Notes under the pieces: generated by a model
Told to the model about the DNA's origin: nothing
Databases searched by the model: none
What the model saw: only the letters and a program-made list of their open reading frames with translations
Position numbers and translations under genes: made by a program
DNA from: JADKIH01 sp031411835
GTDB taxonomy: Bacteria; Bacteroidota; Bacteroidia; AKYH767-A; 2013-40CM-41-45
Direction: 5' to 3'
NCBI GenBank assembly: GCA_031411835.1
Contig: JANOBV010000214.1
Coordinates: forward strand, 1 to 22,958
Length of the DNA stretch: 22,958 nt
Part shown: in pieces, positions 8,341-16,386 of the stretch
Layout of the letters: each line of letters begins with the position of its first letter
Numbering within the stretch: the first letter of the stretch is position 1

Positions 8341-9519
8341 TTATTCAAACGCATTAAACCCCGTCACATCCATCCCCGTTATCAAAAGATGAATATCATG
8401 CGTTCCTTCATAAGTAATAACCGATTCAAGATTCATCATGTGACGCATGATCGGATATTCTCCTGTGATTCCCATACCGCCGTGAATTTGTCTAGCTTCT
8501 CTTGCGATCTGCAATGCCATGTTCACATTATTTCTTTTCGCCATTGAGATCTGTGCAGGTGTTGCGCGATGTTCATTTTTCAAAACACCTAATCTCCAAG
8601 TAAGCAATTGTGCTTTTGTAATTTCAGTGATCATCTCAGCCAATTTTTTCTGAGTCAATTGAAATCCACCGATCGGTCTTCCGAATTGAATTCTTTCTTG
8701 CGAATATCTCAATGCTGAATCATAACAATCCAATGCAGCACCAATTGCTCCCCATGCAATTCCGTAACGAGCAGAATTCAAACAACCCAATGGTCCTTTC
8801 AATCCTTTTACATTCGGAAGTAAATTTTCTTTCGGAACTTTTACATTATCGAAAACTAATTCGCCTGTTGCACTTGCGCGAAGCGACCATTTGCCATGAG
8901 TTTCAGGAGTTGTAAATCCTTGCATACCGCGTTCAACGATCAGTCCGCGAACTACACCTTCTTCGTCTTTCGCCCACACAACAGCAATGTCTGCGAATGG
9001 AGCATTGCTGATCCACATCTTCGCACCATTCAATAAATAATGATCGCCTTTGTCTTTGAAGTTACTGATCATTCCATTCGGATTCGAACCATGATCCGGT
9101 TCTGTTAATCCAAAACATCCCATCATTTCGCCTGAAGCTAATTTTGGTAAATATTTTTTGCGTTGTTCTTCGCTACCGTAAGTGTAGATCGGATACATCA
9201 CCAATGAACTTTGTACTGACGCTGTCGAACGTAAACCTGAATCGCCACGCTCTAATTCTTGCATGATAATTCCGTAAGCGATCTGATCCATTCCTCCACC
9301 GCCATATTCTGCCGGAATGTATGGACCGAATGCGCCAATCTCAGCAAGACCTTTGATCCACTGTTTTGGAAATTCCGCTTTCTGACAAGCTTCTTCAACG
9401 ATCGGTGAAACTTCTTTCTTCACCCAATCGCGCACACTCGTTTGTACTAATCGATGCTCGTCCGTTAGAAGTTCATCCATCAAATAATAATCGTGGTATT
9501 GGTATCGGTCCTTTGACAT
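8341..9519 (-). CDS. gcdH: glutaryl-CoA dehydrogenase (acyl-CoA dehydrogenase family)
   Basis: An FAD enzyme that oxidises and decarboxylates glutaryl-CoA to crotonyl-CoA in lysine/tryptophan catabolism. It has 392 residues, the usual length. Three signs support the specific call over a general acyl-CoA dehydrogenase: R97 in GLRSTASVQSSLV, corresponding to the arginine that holds the substrate carboxylate in human GCDH; CFGLTEPDHGSNP for FAD and substrate contacts; and the catalytic base E371 in TYEGTHDIH near the C-terminus. HGGMGITGEYP is a family signature. The gene is alone on the minus strand. Its leader is almost pure A/G with two T's, so the ribosome-binding context is A-rich rather than a classical Shine-Dalgarno sequence. 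Confidence 0.93.
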   Translation of the reverse strand: MSKDRYQYHDYYLMDELLTDEHRLVQTSVRDWVKKEVSPIVEEACQKAEFPKQWIKGLAEIGAFGPYIPAEYGGGGMDQIAYGIIMQELERGDSGLRSTASVQSSLVMYPIYTYGSEEQRKKYLPKLASGEMMGCFGLTEPDHGSNPNGMISNFKDKGDHYLLNGAKMWISNAPFADIAVVWAKDEEGVVRGLIVERGMQGFTTPETHGKWSLRASATGELVFDNVKVPKENLLPNVKGLKGPLGCLNSARYGIAWGAIGAALDCYDSALRYSQERIQFGRPIGGFQLTQKKLAEMITEITKAQLLTWRLGVLKNEHRATPAQISMAKRNNVNMALQIAREARQIHGGMGITGEYPIMRHMMNLESVITYEGTHDIHLLITGMDVTGFNAFE

Positions 9520-9580
9520 TTTTTCTTTTTAATTTTTTCTTTTTTCTTTTTACTTAAACTTTAACATACACTTTGCATGA

Positions 9581-9675
9581 GGTCAAATGTCAAGGGTCAA
9601 AGGTTAATTGCGATTTAACTCGTTTCGACTATTGACTATTGACTATTGACCTTTGACCTTTGACCTTTGACCTTT
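9581..9675. repeat. heptanucleotide array with inverted arm
   Basis: 9627-9675 is exactly seven heptamers: GACTATT three times, then GACCTTT four times. 9581-9608 reads as GGTCAAA, TGTCAAG, GGTCAAA, GGTTAAT, the same word family inverted. 9581-9603 can pair with 9650-9672 at 21 of 23 positions. The array lies in the divergent gap between gcdH and the GT87 gene, ending 67 bp before the latter. Confidence 0.9.
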
Positions 9676-9742
9676 GAAAAGGCGGGGCAAATTTAGCAGA
9701 ATTCCCCGAACATCCCTTCCCATTTTATCCTAAATTAGCCCA

Positions 9743-10987
9743 ATGATGTGGCTAAAAAATCTGCTTTTCTCCAATTCCGTTTCGAGCAGAATTTTTCTCT
9801 TATTATTGGTTTTAGTCCAAATTTGGAAGGGTATTTATCCTGCGATAACGGAAGTCCGCAGCGATTTCCCCAATTACTATGTTTCATCGAAATTGTTACT
9901 TGATGGCAAAGATTTATCTACTCTTTATTCCAACGAACGCTTTAACGACCTGATACACAGCTATGGAATTGATCAGAACGGAAAGTTTGCGCCTTTCCCG
10001 CCGCCGACTGCATTCATCTTGTTGCCATTGGCCGGATTTGAACCGCTGACTGCAAAACGAATCTGGACGTGCTTCAATATCCTTCTACTTGGTGGTGTGA
10101 TCATACTTTTTCGGAGAATATCGAAACTTACATTGCTCCAAAGTGCAGCGATCATTTTATCAATGGGTGTTGCATTGTACAACAACTTTTACCTCGGACA
10201 AGTTTACTTGCTTGTACTTTTTATTTGGATGCTAGCTTACGTTTGGGCTGAAAAAAGAACGGGAACAGCAGGTGCGCTTTTAGCGTTTGGAATCTCTGTA
10301 AAATATTTCCCTATTGTTCATTTGCCTTCTTTAGTCATCAAAAAAAATTACAGAATGTTATTCGTAATTGCGATCTCACTGATAGTAATCGAAATGCTTT
10401 CAATTATCATTATCGGCACAAAACCTTGTAATGATTTTATAAATTCCGTTTTGTTTGATCATTTGAAGGGAAAGCTCGAAGGGCAAAATCCATATGCATT
10501 TGCATTTCAATCGTGGAATTCACTTGCACTGAATTTGTTTTCGAAAGATGCGGTTCTAAATCCGAACCCTGTGTTTGATTGGCCGCAAGGAATTTTCATT
10601 CTCAAATTAATAGTCGTTCTTGGATTATTATCAATGCTAGTTTATGGAATTTTCAAATTACGCAAACATCCAAAACTTGCTGAATACTCCATCGTTTTGA
10701 TTTCTTTTTTAGCACTGGCTTTATCTCCTGCATCGGCGAGTTATCATTTACTACTTCTTTTATTTCCCATCGCATTGCTTATAAATCTTCAAAAAGATAA
10801 TGAAACGTTTATTGCTTTTTTGGTAAGTTCAATGTTCGTTCTAGGATTTAGTGGCATTTTATTCGACTGTATAAATTCAAAAGTCTCTTTTTTGCCTTTT
10901 CAATTTTATCGCCTGATCTTATTGAATAGTTTTTTTGTCACTTCCATTTATTTTCTGCTTACCGGAAAAGAAAATCAACAGATCTGA
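9743..10987 (+). CDS. GT87 (DUF2029) family polyprenyl-phosphate-dependent glycosyltransferase
   Basis: A 414-residue multi-pass membrane protein with about nine or ten hydrophobic segments. It resembles GT-C glycosyltransferases of family GT87/DUF2029, which move sugars from a polyprenyl-phosphate donor on the outer face of the membrane. Visible features are the first-loop acidic residue D41 in RSDFPNYYVSSKLLLDG, the PPPTAFILLPLA stretch (about 87-97), GQVYLLVLF near 152, and GISVKYFP at 183-190, a common GT87 signature. Donor and acceptor cannot be predicted. Two ATG codons are adjacent (9743, 9746). The MORN-repeat gene starts 23 bp downstream, so the two are probably co-transcribed. Confidence 0.85.
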   Translation: MMWLKNLLFSNSVSSRIFLLLLVLVQIWKGIYPAITEVRSDFPNYYVSSKLLLDGKDLSTLYSNERFNDLIHSYGIDQNGKFAPFPPPTAFILLPLAGFEPLTAKRIWTCFNILLLGGVIILFRRISKLTLLQSAAIILSMGVALYNNFYLGQVYLLVLFIWMLAYVWAEKRTGTAGALLAFGISVKYFPIVHLPSLVIKKNYRMLFVIAISLIVIEMLSIIIIGTKPCNDFINSVLFDHLKGKLEGQNPYAFAFQSWNSLALNLFSKDAVLNPNPVFDWPQGIFILKLIVVLGLLSMLVYGIFKLRKHPKLAEYSIVLISFLALALSPASASYHLLLLLFPIALLINLQKDNETFIAFLVSSMFVLGFSGILFDCINSKVSFLPFQFYRLILLNSFFVTSIYFLLTGKENQQI

Positions 10988-11010
10988 AAATTATTTTTAT
11001 CATTGCGCCC

Positions 11011-12120
11011 ATGAAACTGATATTGATAATTGCTTTGTTTTTCCAATTACCGCAAATCGCCTTTTCCCAAGACAACTTTAGTTATTATGAAGTAATAAAG
11101 GACGATAGTATCATGTTATTCTTTAATGATAAAGATAAATTTGTCGAAAAAGAATGTGCAAAAGGAATTAGGTTTACTCGAGTAGATACTGATGCGAATT
11201 TTAACGGTCTGTTTACAGATGTTAGTCGCGATGGTGTTTTATTGTCAACCGGTTTTTATGACCATGGAAAAAAGAATGGTTTCTTCCAATCTTATTACGC
11301 TAATGGGAAAACAAAATCGAAAGGAAAATTTGTTGACAACGTACCTAACGGTGTATGGAAATATTTCTATGAAAATGGACAGCCGGAAAGAACGCTTCAA
11401 ATTTCTTCTGAAGATACTTTGCTGATCAGTTTTTATAATAAGGATGGTAATCAAAAAGTCATTGATGGGAATGGAGAATTTAATGGATATGTTGGTAATT
11501 CTGTCATTACTCAAAATTCAGCACTAGCAAATGGTGATATCGTTAATGGAAAACCAAATGGTAAATGGTCGTCTACAATAGCTGATAATTCATACAGTCA
11601 AGAAGAGTTTGTTAATGGTGAGTTTGTAAAAGGTGTTTTTTTAAATACTAGAAAAGGTTGGGATCCTAATTATACAAATAGATCTATTTTAAATGCTTTT
11701 TTTCCGGGAAATTACTATCTGGAATTGGAGAAATTTAAATTTCAAAAATGTAAGGATTCGATTCATTTCCGACAGCCAAAATCAGACTTTAATTCTTTTA
11801 AATTTTTTAGCTTAATGAAAGCTAGAATTGCTGATGTTATCAAAACTGATTTTAGAGAAAACCGATCAGGAAATTACTCTATTGGCGAAAATTATATGAC
11901 AGTGCAATTTACTGTTGATGAAAAAGGAAATGCTCAAAATATTTTAATGGCAACAACTTGGGGTGATCAGTTTTTACGTGTAATTACTACGTCACTAAAA
12001 TCTGCGGAAGAATTACCTCCATCGATTACGCCACTGTATATTCATATGAAAGTTAATATTGCTGAAAACTGGTCGAGTTACGATTACCATATTAAAATTA
12101 CTGAAGAAAAATTTTATTAG
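11011..12120 (+). CDS. secreted MORN/YwqK-type repeat protein with TonB-C-like tail
   Basis: A 369-residue exported protein. Residues 1-19 form a signal peptide, with likely cleavage after AFS. Residues ~73-130 hold repeats of the MORN_2/YwqK type (GFYDHGKKNGFFQSYYANGK, then GKFVDNVPNGVWKYFYENGQ); weaker NGxxNG repeats continue to ~210. Residues ~275-345 resemble the TonB C-terminal fold (MTVQFTVDEKGNAQNILMAT followed by a helix and an ELPPSI strand), but there is no N-terminal membrane anchor, so it is not an energy transducer. Proteins with this layout are common and uncharacterised in Bacteroidota. It shares a probable transcript with the GT87 gene. Confidence 0.75.
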   Translation: MKLILIIALFFQLPQIAFSQDNFSYYEVIKDDSIMLFFNDKDKFVEKECAKGIRFTRVDTDANFNGLFTDVSRDGVLLSTGFYDHGKKNGFFQSYYANGKTKSKGKFVDNVPNGVWKYFYENGQPERTLQISSEDTLLISFYNKDGNQKVIDGNGEFNGYVGNSVITQNSALANGDIVNGKPNGKWSSTIADNSYSQEEFVNGEFVKGVFLNTRKGWDPNYTNRSILNAFFPGNYYLELEKFKFQKCKDSIHFRQPKSDFNSFKFFSLMKARIADVIKTDFRENRSGNYSIGENYMTVQFTVDEKGNAQNILMATTWGDQFLRVITTSLKSAEELPPSITPLYIHMKVNIAENWSSYDYHIKITEEKFY

Positions 12121-12146
12121 AATAAAACTTATAGCAAGAAGAACAA

Positions 12147-12182
12147 ACCCACGCCAACCTCCCTCTCAAGATCAGCGCGGGT
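12147..12182. terminator. possible bidirectional terminator between convergent genes
   Basis: ACCCACGC can pair with GCGCGGGT with one mismatch in a 76-bp convergent gap. No good T-run follows on either strand. Confidence 0.3.
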
Positions 12183-12196
12183 CTTTGAGCATTGCT

Positions 12197-13870
12197 TTAA
12201 CTGAATTTAAGTTTGTCCTTTAAATAAGTCCTCGACGGGTTCTCTACTTCATCGACCGTGAATTTAAAGACACATGGACCTCCTCTCGTTTTATATTGTT
12301 TGAAATCTTCGGCTGTGATGTAGGCAAATTTCCCGTCAGGCAAAATTGTCCACATAACATTTTCACTCGTTGGATTGTACTTTAATGACTTGAAATTAAT
12401 CGGATAGTAGGCAAAGACAGTATTGCTATTCTTCTCGACCAGATAAACACATGTAACATCAAGCTCTCTTCCATATTGATCCTTGAATTGTGCTAACACT
12501 GATGCGCCTTGAGGTCGCATTATCGGACGATCACAATTCCAAAGACCAAATCCATCGACTTGAAATGCTCGACTTACTGCAGCTGTGTAATTGACTGACT
12601 TCACTGTATATCTTCCATACTGCGCATAGTACGCAGCTGAATCGGCCTGGAATTTTTCAAATGCAACACTCTGTTCGTTTTCTCGTTTTTGGCGAGAATT
12701 TGAATATGATGTGAAGTTTTTCTTAAAGACCAATTCTGCAGATTTTGTTTTGATCACAGGAATTACTTCCAAAGAAATTTGTAGGGAGTCATTACTTGCT
12801 TTCAAGTAATAGAGATCAGCCGATTCTGACTTCTCGATCTTAACTTCTTTCCACTTTTTCTTGACAGCGTATTTATGTTTTCCAAGCGGATCTGCAACTA
12901 ACATGAGATAATTTTCAAATGCATCCTGACCAGTATATTTCCAGCGAACATTTTTAATGAATTTATTTTCTTCGGGCGAATCTTTTTTCGGGTTTAATTT
13001 CAATTCAAATGATTCAGGTCGTGATTTCTTTGAAAAAATATTTTTGCGTTTCTCTTCCATAATTGTATTTGAAAAAAGCTCTATTGAAAATTCAGGTTCA
13101 GTGTATTTGAATTTCGTTTCAACTGTATCCAAAATCTCTCTGCTTTTTTGTGTCAGTCCGGTTGCAGTTGGAGTAACAATATCTTTCCCTCTATATTCCC
13201 ATTTCGCTTTATCTGAATTGAAATAATAAATCGAATAATCCGGATCACCACTCAACGATGCCAGCATTACATTGATCTTGTTTTCTTTGTTTACAAATAC
13301 GGGTTCATTGTTTTTTGTAGCAGTAATTTCAATCATGCCGGCAGAAACTAATTGTTGATTCGCTCCTGAATCATATTTCATCGGAATTCCACTCAGAAAA
13401 ATGTCTATCGCATTGTAATACTCTTTATATAAAACATCGACATCGCCCGTAACCATATTTCCATTTTTATCGACAAATGCTCGCGGCGGAATACTGATTA
13501 GCGAATGATGATTTGTATTAATGTTCTGTCCAATGTTTGCATTCACTCTCGTTGCAATAGCCGGTTGAACTAAATGTGGCATTGGCGGAGTGATAGCTGA
13601 CAAATTAATTTTTACCGGCTCCGATTTTTGCGGTATGTGAATTTTAAAGCCGGGACTTTCTGTGATCACTGAATAATCTTTCGGATCCGACTGAATTGCA
13701 ATGGCCGGTTCGGGTTTGTTGTTTTGAATTGTAAATGATGTTGAAGAATAGTTTTCGTCGGCTTCTCCGAAATACAGATAATAAATACCTGTTGAAATGG
13801 ATAGAACTACAAGGGCAAATAGCATCCCCTTTTTAACTTTTGCTGATTTGTTTTCTTGATTGGTTAACAT
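12197..13870 (-). CDS. membrane-anchored protein of unknown function
   Basis: Not a family I can name. The 557 residues begin with a short basic cytoplasmic stretch and one membrane segment (about 16-34), followed by a proline-rich linker to about residue 100. The clearest conserved-looking region is ~123-230, with SIPPRAF, then DKNGNMVTGDVDVLYKEY, FLSGIPMKYDSG, SAGMIEI and a YYFNSDKAKWEYRG segment. The IPPRAF start and strand pattern faintly recall ZU5-like beta-sandwich domains, but this is a weak impression. The remainder is charged, with many lysines, and ends in a second strand-rich region (about 425-545). Its likely location is the periplasmic face of the inner membrane. Confidence 0.8.
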   Translation of the reverse strand: MLTNQENKSAKVKKGMLFALVVLSISTGIYYLYFGEADENYSSTSFTIQNNKPEPAIAIQSDPKDYSVITESPGFKIHIPQKSEPVKINLSAITPPMPHLVQPAIATRVNANIGQNINTNHHSLISIPPRAFVDKNGNMVTGDVDVLYKEYYNAIDIFLSGIPMKYDSGANQQLVSAGMIEITATKNNEPVFVNKENKINVMLASLSGDPDYSIYYFNSDKAKWEYRGKDIVTPTATGLTQKSREILDTVETKFKYTEPEFSIELFSNTIMEEKRKNIFSKKSRPESFELKLNPKKDSPEENKFIKNVRWKYTGQDAFENYLMLVADPLGKHKYAVKKKWKEVKIEKSESADLYYLKASNDSLQISLEVIPVIKTKSAELVFKKNFTSYSNSRQKRENEQSVAFEKFQADSAAYYAQYGRYTVKSVNYTAAVSRAFQVDGFGLWNCDRPIMRPQGASVLAQFKDQYGRELDVTCVYLVEKNSNTVFAYYPINFKSLKYNPTSENVMWTILPDGKFAYITAEDFKQYKTRGGPCVFKFTVDEVENPSRTYLKDKLKFS

Positions 13871-13890
13871 GACTATGAATATTGATAGGT

Positions 13891-13898
13891 GAAATATA
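13891..13898 (-). promoter_or_regulatory. -7-like box for the minus-strand unknown gene
   Basis: Read on the minus strand this is TATATTTC, 7 of 8 matches to TAnnTTTG, 20 bp before the start codon at 13870. No TTG box was found at the expected distance. Confidence 0.3.
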
Positions 13899-13993
13899 TA
13901 GATGCTGTACAGTTCCTTTGCACAACAGAATTGCCCTACAATTTTTGTAATAGTCAGTTCATGTCTTGTAAATTTGGGTATAGAATTTCCTCG

Positions 13994-14029
13994 GCAAATA
14001 AATGAGCTTTATTTGCTTTTAATTTTTTC
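13994..14029 (+). terminator. terminator-like hairpin with no obvious gene before it
   Basis: GCAAATAAA pairs perfectly with TTTATTTGC around a TGAGC loop, followed by TTTTAATTTTTT. The orientation suits plus-strand transcription, but the neighbouring gene runs the other way. Confidence 0.35.
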
Positions 14030-14270
14030 AATAAAATAATTTGAAACCAAGATGTGTGGCAATGCCACATCATACATTCTGCGAGTGCATCAAGAAGGAG
14101 AGAGAGCCAATCAATGAAAAAATACCAGCAGCGACTTCTTGTTTTTCCTGAACGATTCTGAATTTCAAATATTTAAATTTCTGTTAATTATTTTTTACAC
14201 AAGAACAAATTACTTTAATTCTAAATTTCATCTACTATTTATTGCACCGTCATCTCAATTCGCATACCCC

Positions 14271-14343
14271 CAGCCCCGTTAGGGGCTACCTGTTGGTAGA
14301 AACCGAACATAACATTCCGAATAGCCCCGTAGGGGCGGCCTAT
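14271..14343 (-). repeat. palindromic element family B, inverted cluster
   Basis: Read on the minus strand this is about one and a half copies of the 50-bp unit described at 14476-14598. It has two hairpin cores (CCCCTACGGGG and CCCCTAACGGGG) joined by the same 30-bp linker. Confidence 0.9.
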
Positions 14344-14475
14344 TAATTATTGTTCATATATCCTGTGAAATTATCATCGAGCACGAAGATTTGATTTCAC
14401 ATTAATTCTATGTTCTCAACATGAACTCCATGTATTTATTGATTTAAATTTTATCACATCAAATCATTGTGAAAT

Positions 14476-14598
14476 AACAGGTCGCCCTTACGGGGCTTAT
14501 CGGAATGTTATGTTCGGTTTCTACCAACAGGTAGCCCCTAACGGGGCTATTCGAATGTTATGTTCGGTTTCTACCAACAGGTAGCCCCTAACGGGGCT
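14476..14598 (+). repeat. palindromic element family B, 50-bp tandem cluster
   Basis: Units start at 14476, 14526 and 14576, a period of exactly 50 bp; the third ends after the hairpin at 14598. Each unit holds GTAG (GTCG in the first), the hairpin CCCC-TAAC-GGGG, and a CGAA...TTCG dyad. The junction between units forms a further small hairpin, CTACC-AACA-GGTAG. The first unit is the most diverged. There are no variable spacers, so it is not a CRISPR array. Confidence 0.92.
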
Positions 14599-14757
14599 GG
14601 GTGTTGTATATTAAAAAGTTGTAAAAAGCAATGTGTGTTCTTGTTCTGGATACATAGTAGAGTTAGTGTTTAATTTTTTAAAATGTCTACACGAAGTCTA
14701 CTTGTTTCCAGGAAAAAAAGCACTTCATTATCCTAAAAAACCAATACCTTTCGACCC

Positions 14758-16263
14758 ATGAAAAAAGTCCTCCTTTTCAACCCGCGCGCTGCAGAGACAA
14801 AACCCCGTATTCCAAATTCGGTGCTCTCTGTTGCTTCGTCGTTGAAAGGACTTTACGACTGGGTCATTGTCGATGGAAACATGGAGACTGATCCATGGTC
14901 GAGGATCGAAAAGTATTTAGCTTCGGGCGAATTCTTTGTCTTTGCATCAACCGTTATGCCCGGACCACAACTCAAACAAGCGATTCCATTTTCGAAGAAA
15001 GTTCGCGAGAAATTTCCTCGGGTAAGAATTGTTTGGGGCGGATATTTTCCATCCAATCATTCTAAAGTCGTTCTGAATTCTCCTTTCGTCGATTTCGTAA
15101 TCAATGGTCCGGGAGAAAAAGCATTTCCTGCTTTACTAAAAGAACTGGAAACAGGAACACGTAACTTTTCAGGAATTCCAAATCTAATTTTCAAGAATGA
15201 AGCAGGTGAATTGATCACAACAAAGAAAGATGAGATCTATGATCAAGATACTTTGCCATCATTTCCATATTCACAACTAAACGAATTCTACGACATAAGA
15301 AAGTATCTGGGAAAAACATGTCTCGGAACAAAAACGATTGCATATCATTCCAGTTTCGGTTGTCCTTTTACTTGCAGTTTCTGTGCTGTCGTTCCAATTT
15401 ACAATGCACGATGGAAAGGAAAATCGGCGGAGAAAATTTATAAAGACATTCTCTACCTGAAAAATACGTTCGGCGGAAATGCAATTGAATTTCACGACAA
15501 CAATTTTTTCGTTTCTGAAAAACGCACAATTGAATTTTCAAATCTCATCAAGAATGAAAATATGATCTGGTGGGGCGAAGGCCGCATCGATACAATCAAT
15601 AAATACAGCGATGAATCTCTTGCCATCATGCGTGATTCCGGTTGCAGAATGATCTTCTTCGGAGCTGAAACCGGAAACGATGAGATTCTGAAACGAATGG
15701 ACAAAGGCGGAACACAAAGCGCTGCACAGATTCGTTCGTTTGCAGCACGAATGAAAAAGTTCGACATCATTCCTGAATATTCATTTGTGCTTGGGATGCC
15801 TGCAGGTACTGAAGAGGAATCATGGAAGCAAATTAAACGTGATGTGGAATTTATTCGCGAGATAAAAGAAATAAACCCGGAGACAGAAATTATAATTTAC
15901 GTTTACTCGCCGGTTCCTGTGGAAGGAAGTGAATTATATAAAAAAGTTCTTGCGTCCGGATTTCATTATCCTGAGAACTTAGAAGATTGGATCGCGCCTT
16001 CATGGGAGAAATTCGATCTCCGGAAAAACCCGCTCACTCCTTGGCTTACGGCCGATATGATTGATTACATTCGGAATTTTGAAACAGTTCTCAACGGTTA
16101 TTTCCCAACATACTCTGATGTGAGACTCAATAAATCTAAGATCAAAGTGCTTAAAACCATTTCTTCATTTCGATATAAAAATAAATTGTATTCATTCCCA
16201 TATGAAATCAAAGCGATACAGAAAATATGGAAGTATCGGCAACCTGAGATCGAAGGATTCTAA
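14758..16263 (+). CDS. B12-binding-type radical SAM protein (first of two)
   Basis: A 501-residue radical SAM enzyme with an N-terminal cobalamin-binding-like Rossmann domain (about 1-150; MKKVLLFNPR start, GGYFPSNHSK, and NGPGEKAFPALL). No DxHxxG motif is present, as is usual for class B radical SAM enzymes. The cluster cysteines are C202, C206 and C209 in GCPFTCSFC. Further radical SAM features are EFHDNNFFVS, GRIDT and GAETGNDEILKRMDKGGT. The C-terminal ~120 residues are basic and of no known type. Related enzymes methylate unactivated carbons, form rings or rearrange skeletons; the substrate here is unknown. The next gene follows after 123 bp with a weak terminator between, so this gene may be a separate transcript of the same pathway. 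Confidence 0.88.
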   Translation: MKKVLLFNPRAAETKPRIPNSVLSVASSLKGLYDWVIVDGNMETDPWSRIEKYLASGEFFVFASTVMPGPQLKQAIPFSKKVREKFPRVRIVWGGYFPSNHSKVVLNSPFVDFVINGPGEKAFPALLKELETGTRNFSGIPNLIFKNEAGELITTKKDEIYDQDTLPSFPYSQLNEFYDIRKYLGKTCLGTKTIAYHSSFGCPFTCSFCAVVPIYNARWKGKSAEKIYKDILYLKNTFGGNAIEFHDNNFFVSEKRTIEFSNLIKNENMIWWGEGRIDTINKYSDESLAIMRDSGCRMIFFGAETGNDEILKRMDKGGTQSAAQIRSFAARMKKFDIIPEYSFVLGMPAGTEEESWKQIKRDVEFIREIKEINPETEIIIYVYSPVPVEGSELYKKVLASGFHYPENLEDWIAPSWEKFDLRKNPLTPWLTADMIDYIRNFETVLNGYFPTYSDVRLNKSKIKVLKTISSFRYKNKLYSFPYEIKAIQKIWKYRQPEIEGF

Positions 16264-16301
16264 TTTTTTTAGACGTATGAAGACAATTTCAATTCAATCT
16301 T

Positions 16302-16323
16302 ACTGTTTTAACAAGCAGTTTTT
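16302..16323 (+). terminator. weak terminator after the first radical SAM gene
   Basis: ACTGTTT pairs with AAGCAGT (one G-T pair) around TAAC, followed by TTTTT to 16323. It may be a partial terminator inside the cluster. Confidence 0.45.
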
Positions 16324-16386
16324 CCCATTCAGCGACTTCCGCTTTAATAATTCGTCTAATATTTCATTCTTTCTAATACAATTGAA

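Larger units (their letters stand above)
13871..14757. other. long intergenic region upstream of the radical SAM cluster
   Basis: This 887-bp divergent gap contains a weak minus-strand promoter box (13891-13898), an AT-rich terminator-like hairpin (13994-14029), a short dyad at 14051-14071 (TGGCAATGCCA core), and two inverted clusters of the 50-bp family B element (14271-14343, 14476-14598) separated by 132 bp of AT-rich DNA. No credible gene was found. The last 159 bp before the radical SAM gene show no clear promoter. Confidence 0.8.

Noticed and set aside
13902..14039. 45-codon plus-strand open frame
   Set aside because: It overlaps the terminator-like hairpin and has no recognisable protein features.
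14476..14598. CRISPR array
   Set aside because: Units are direct 50-bp tandem copies with no unique spacers; an inverted cluster is nearby and no cas gene is present.
14745..14752. TACCTTTC as a promoter for the first radical SAM gene
   Set aside because: It ends 5 bp before the start codon, so the transcript would begin at or after the ATG.
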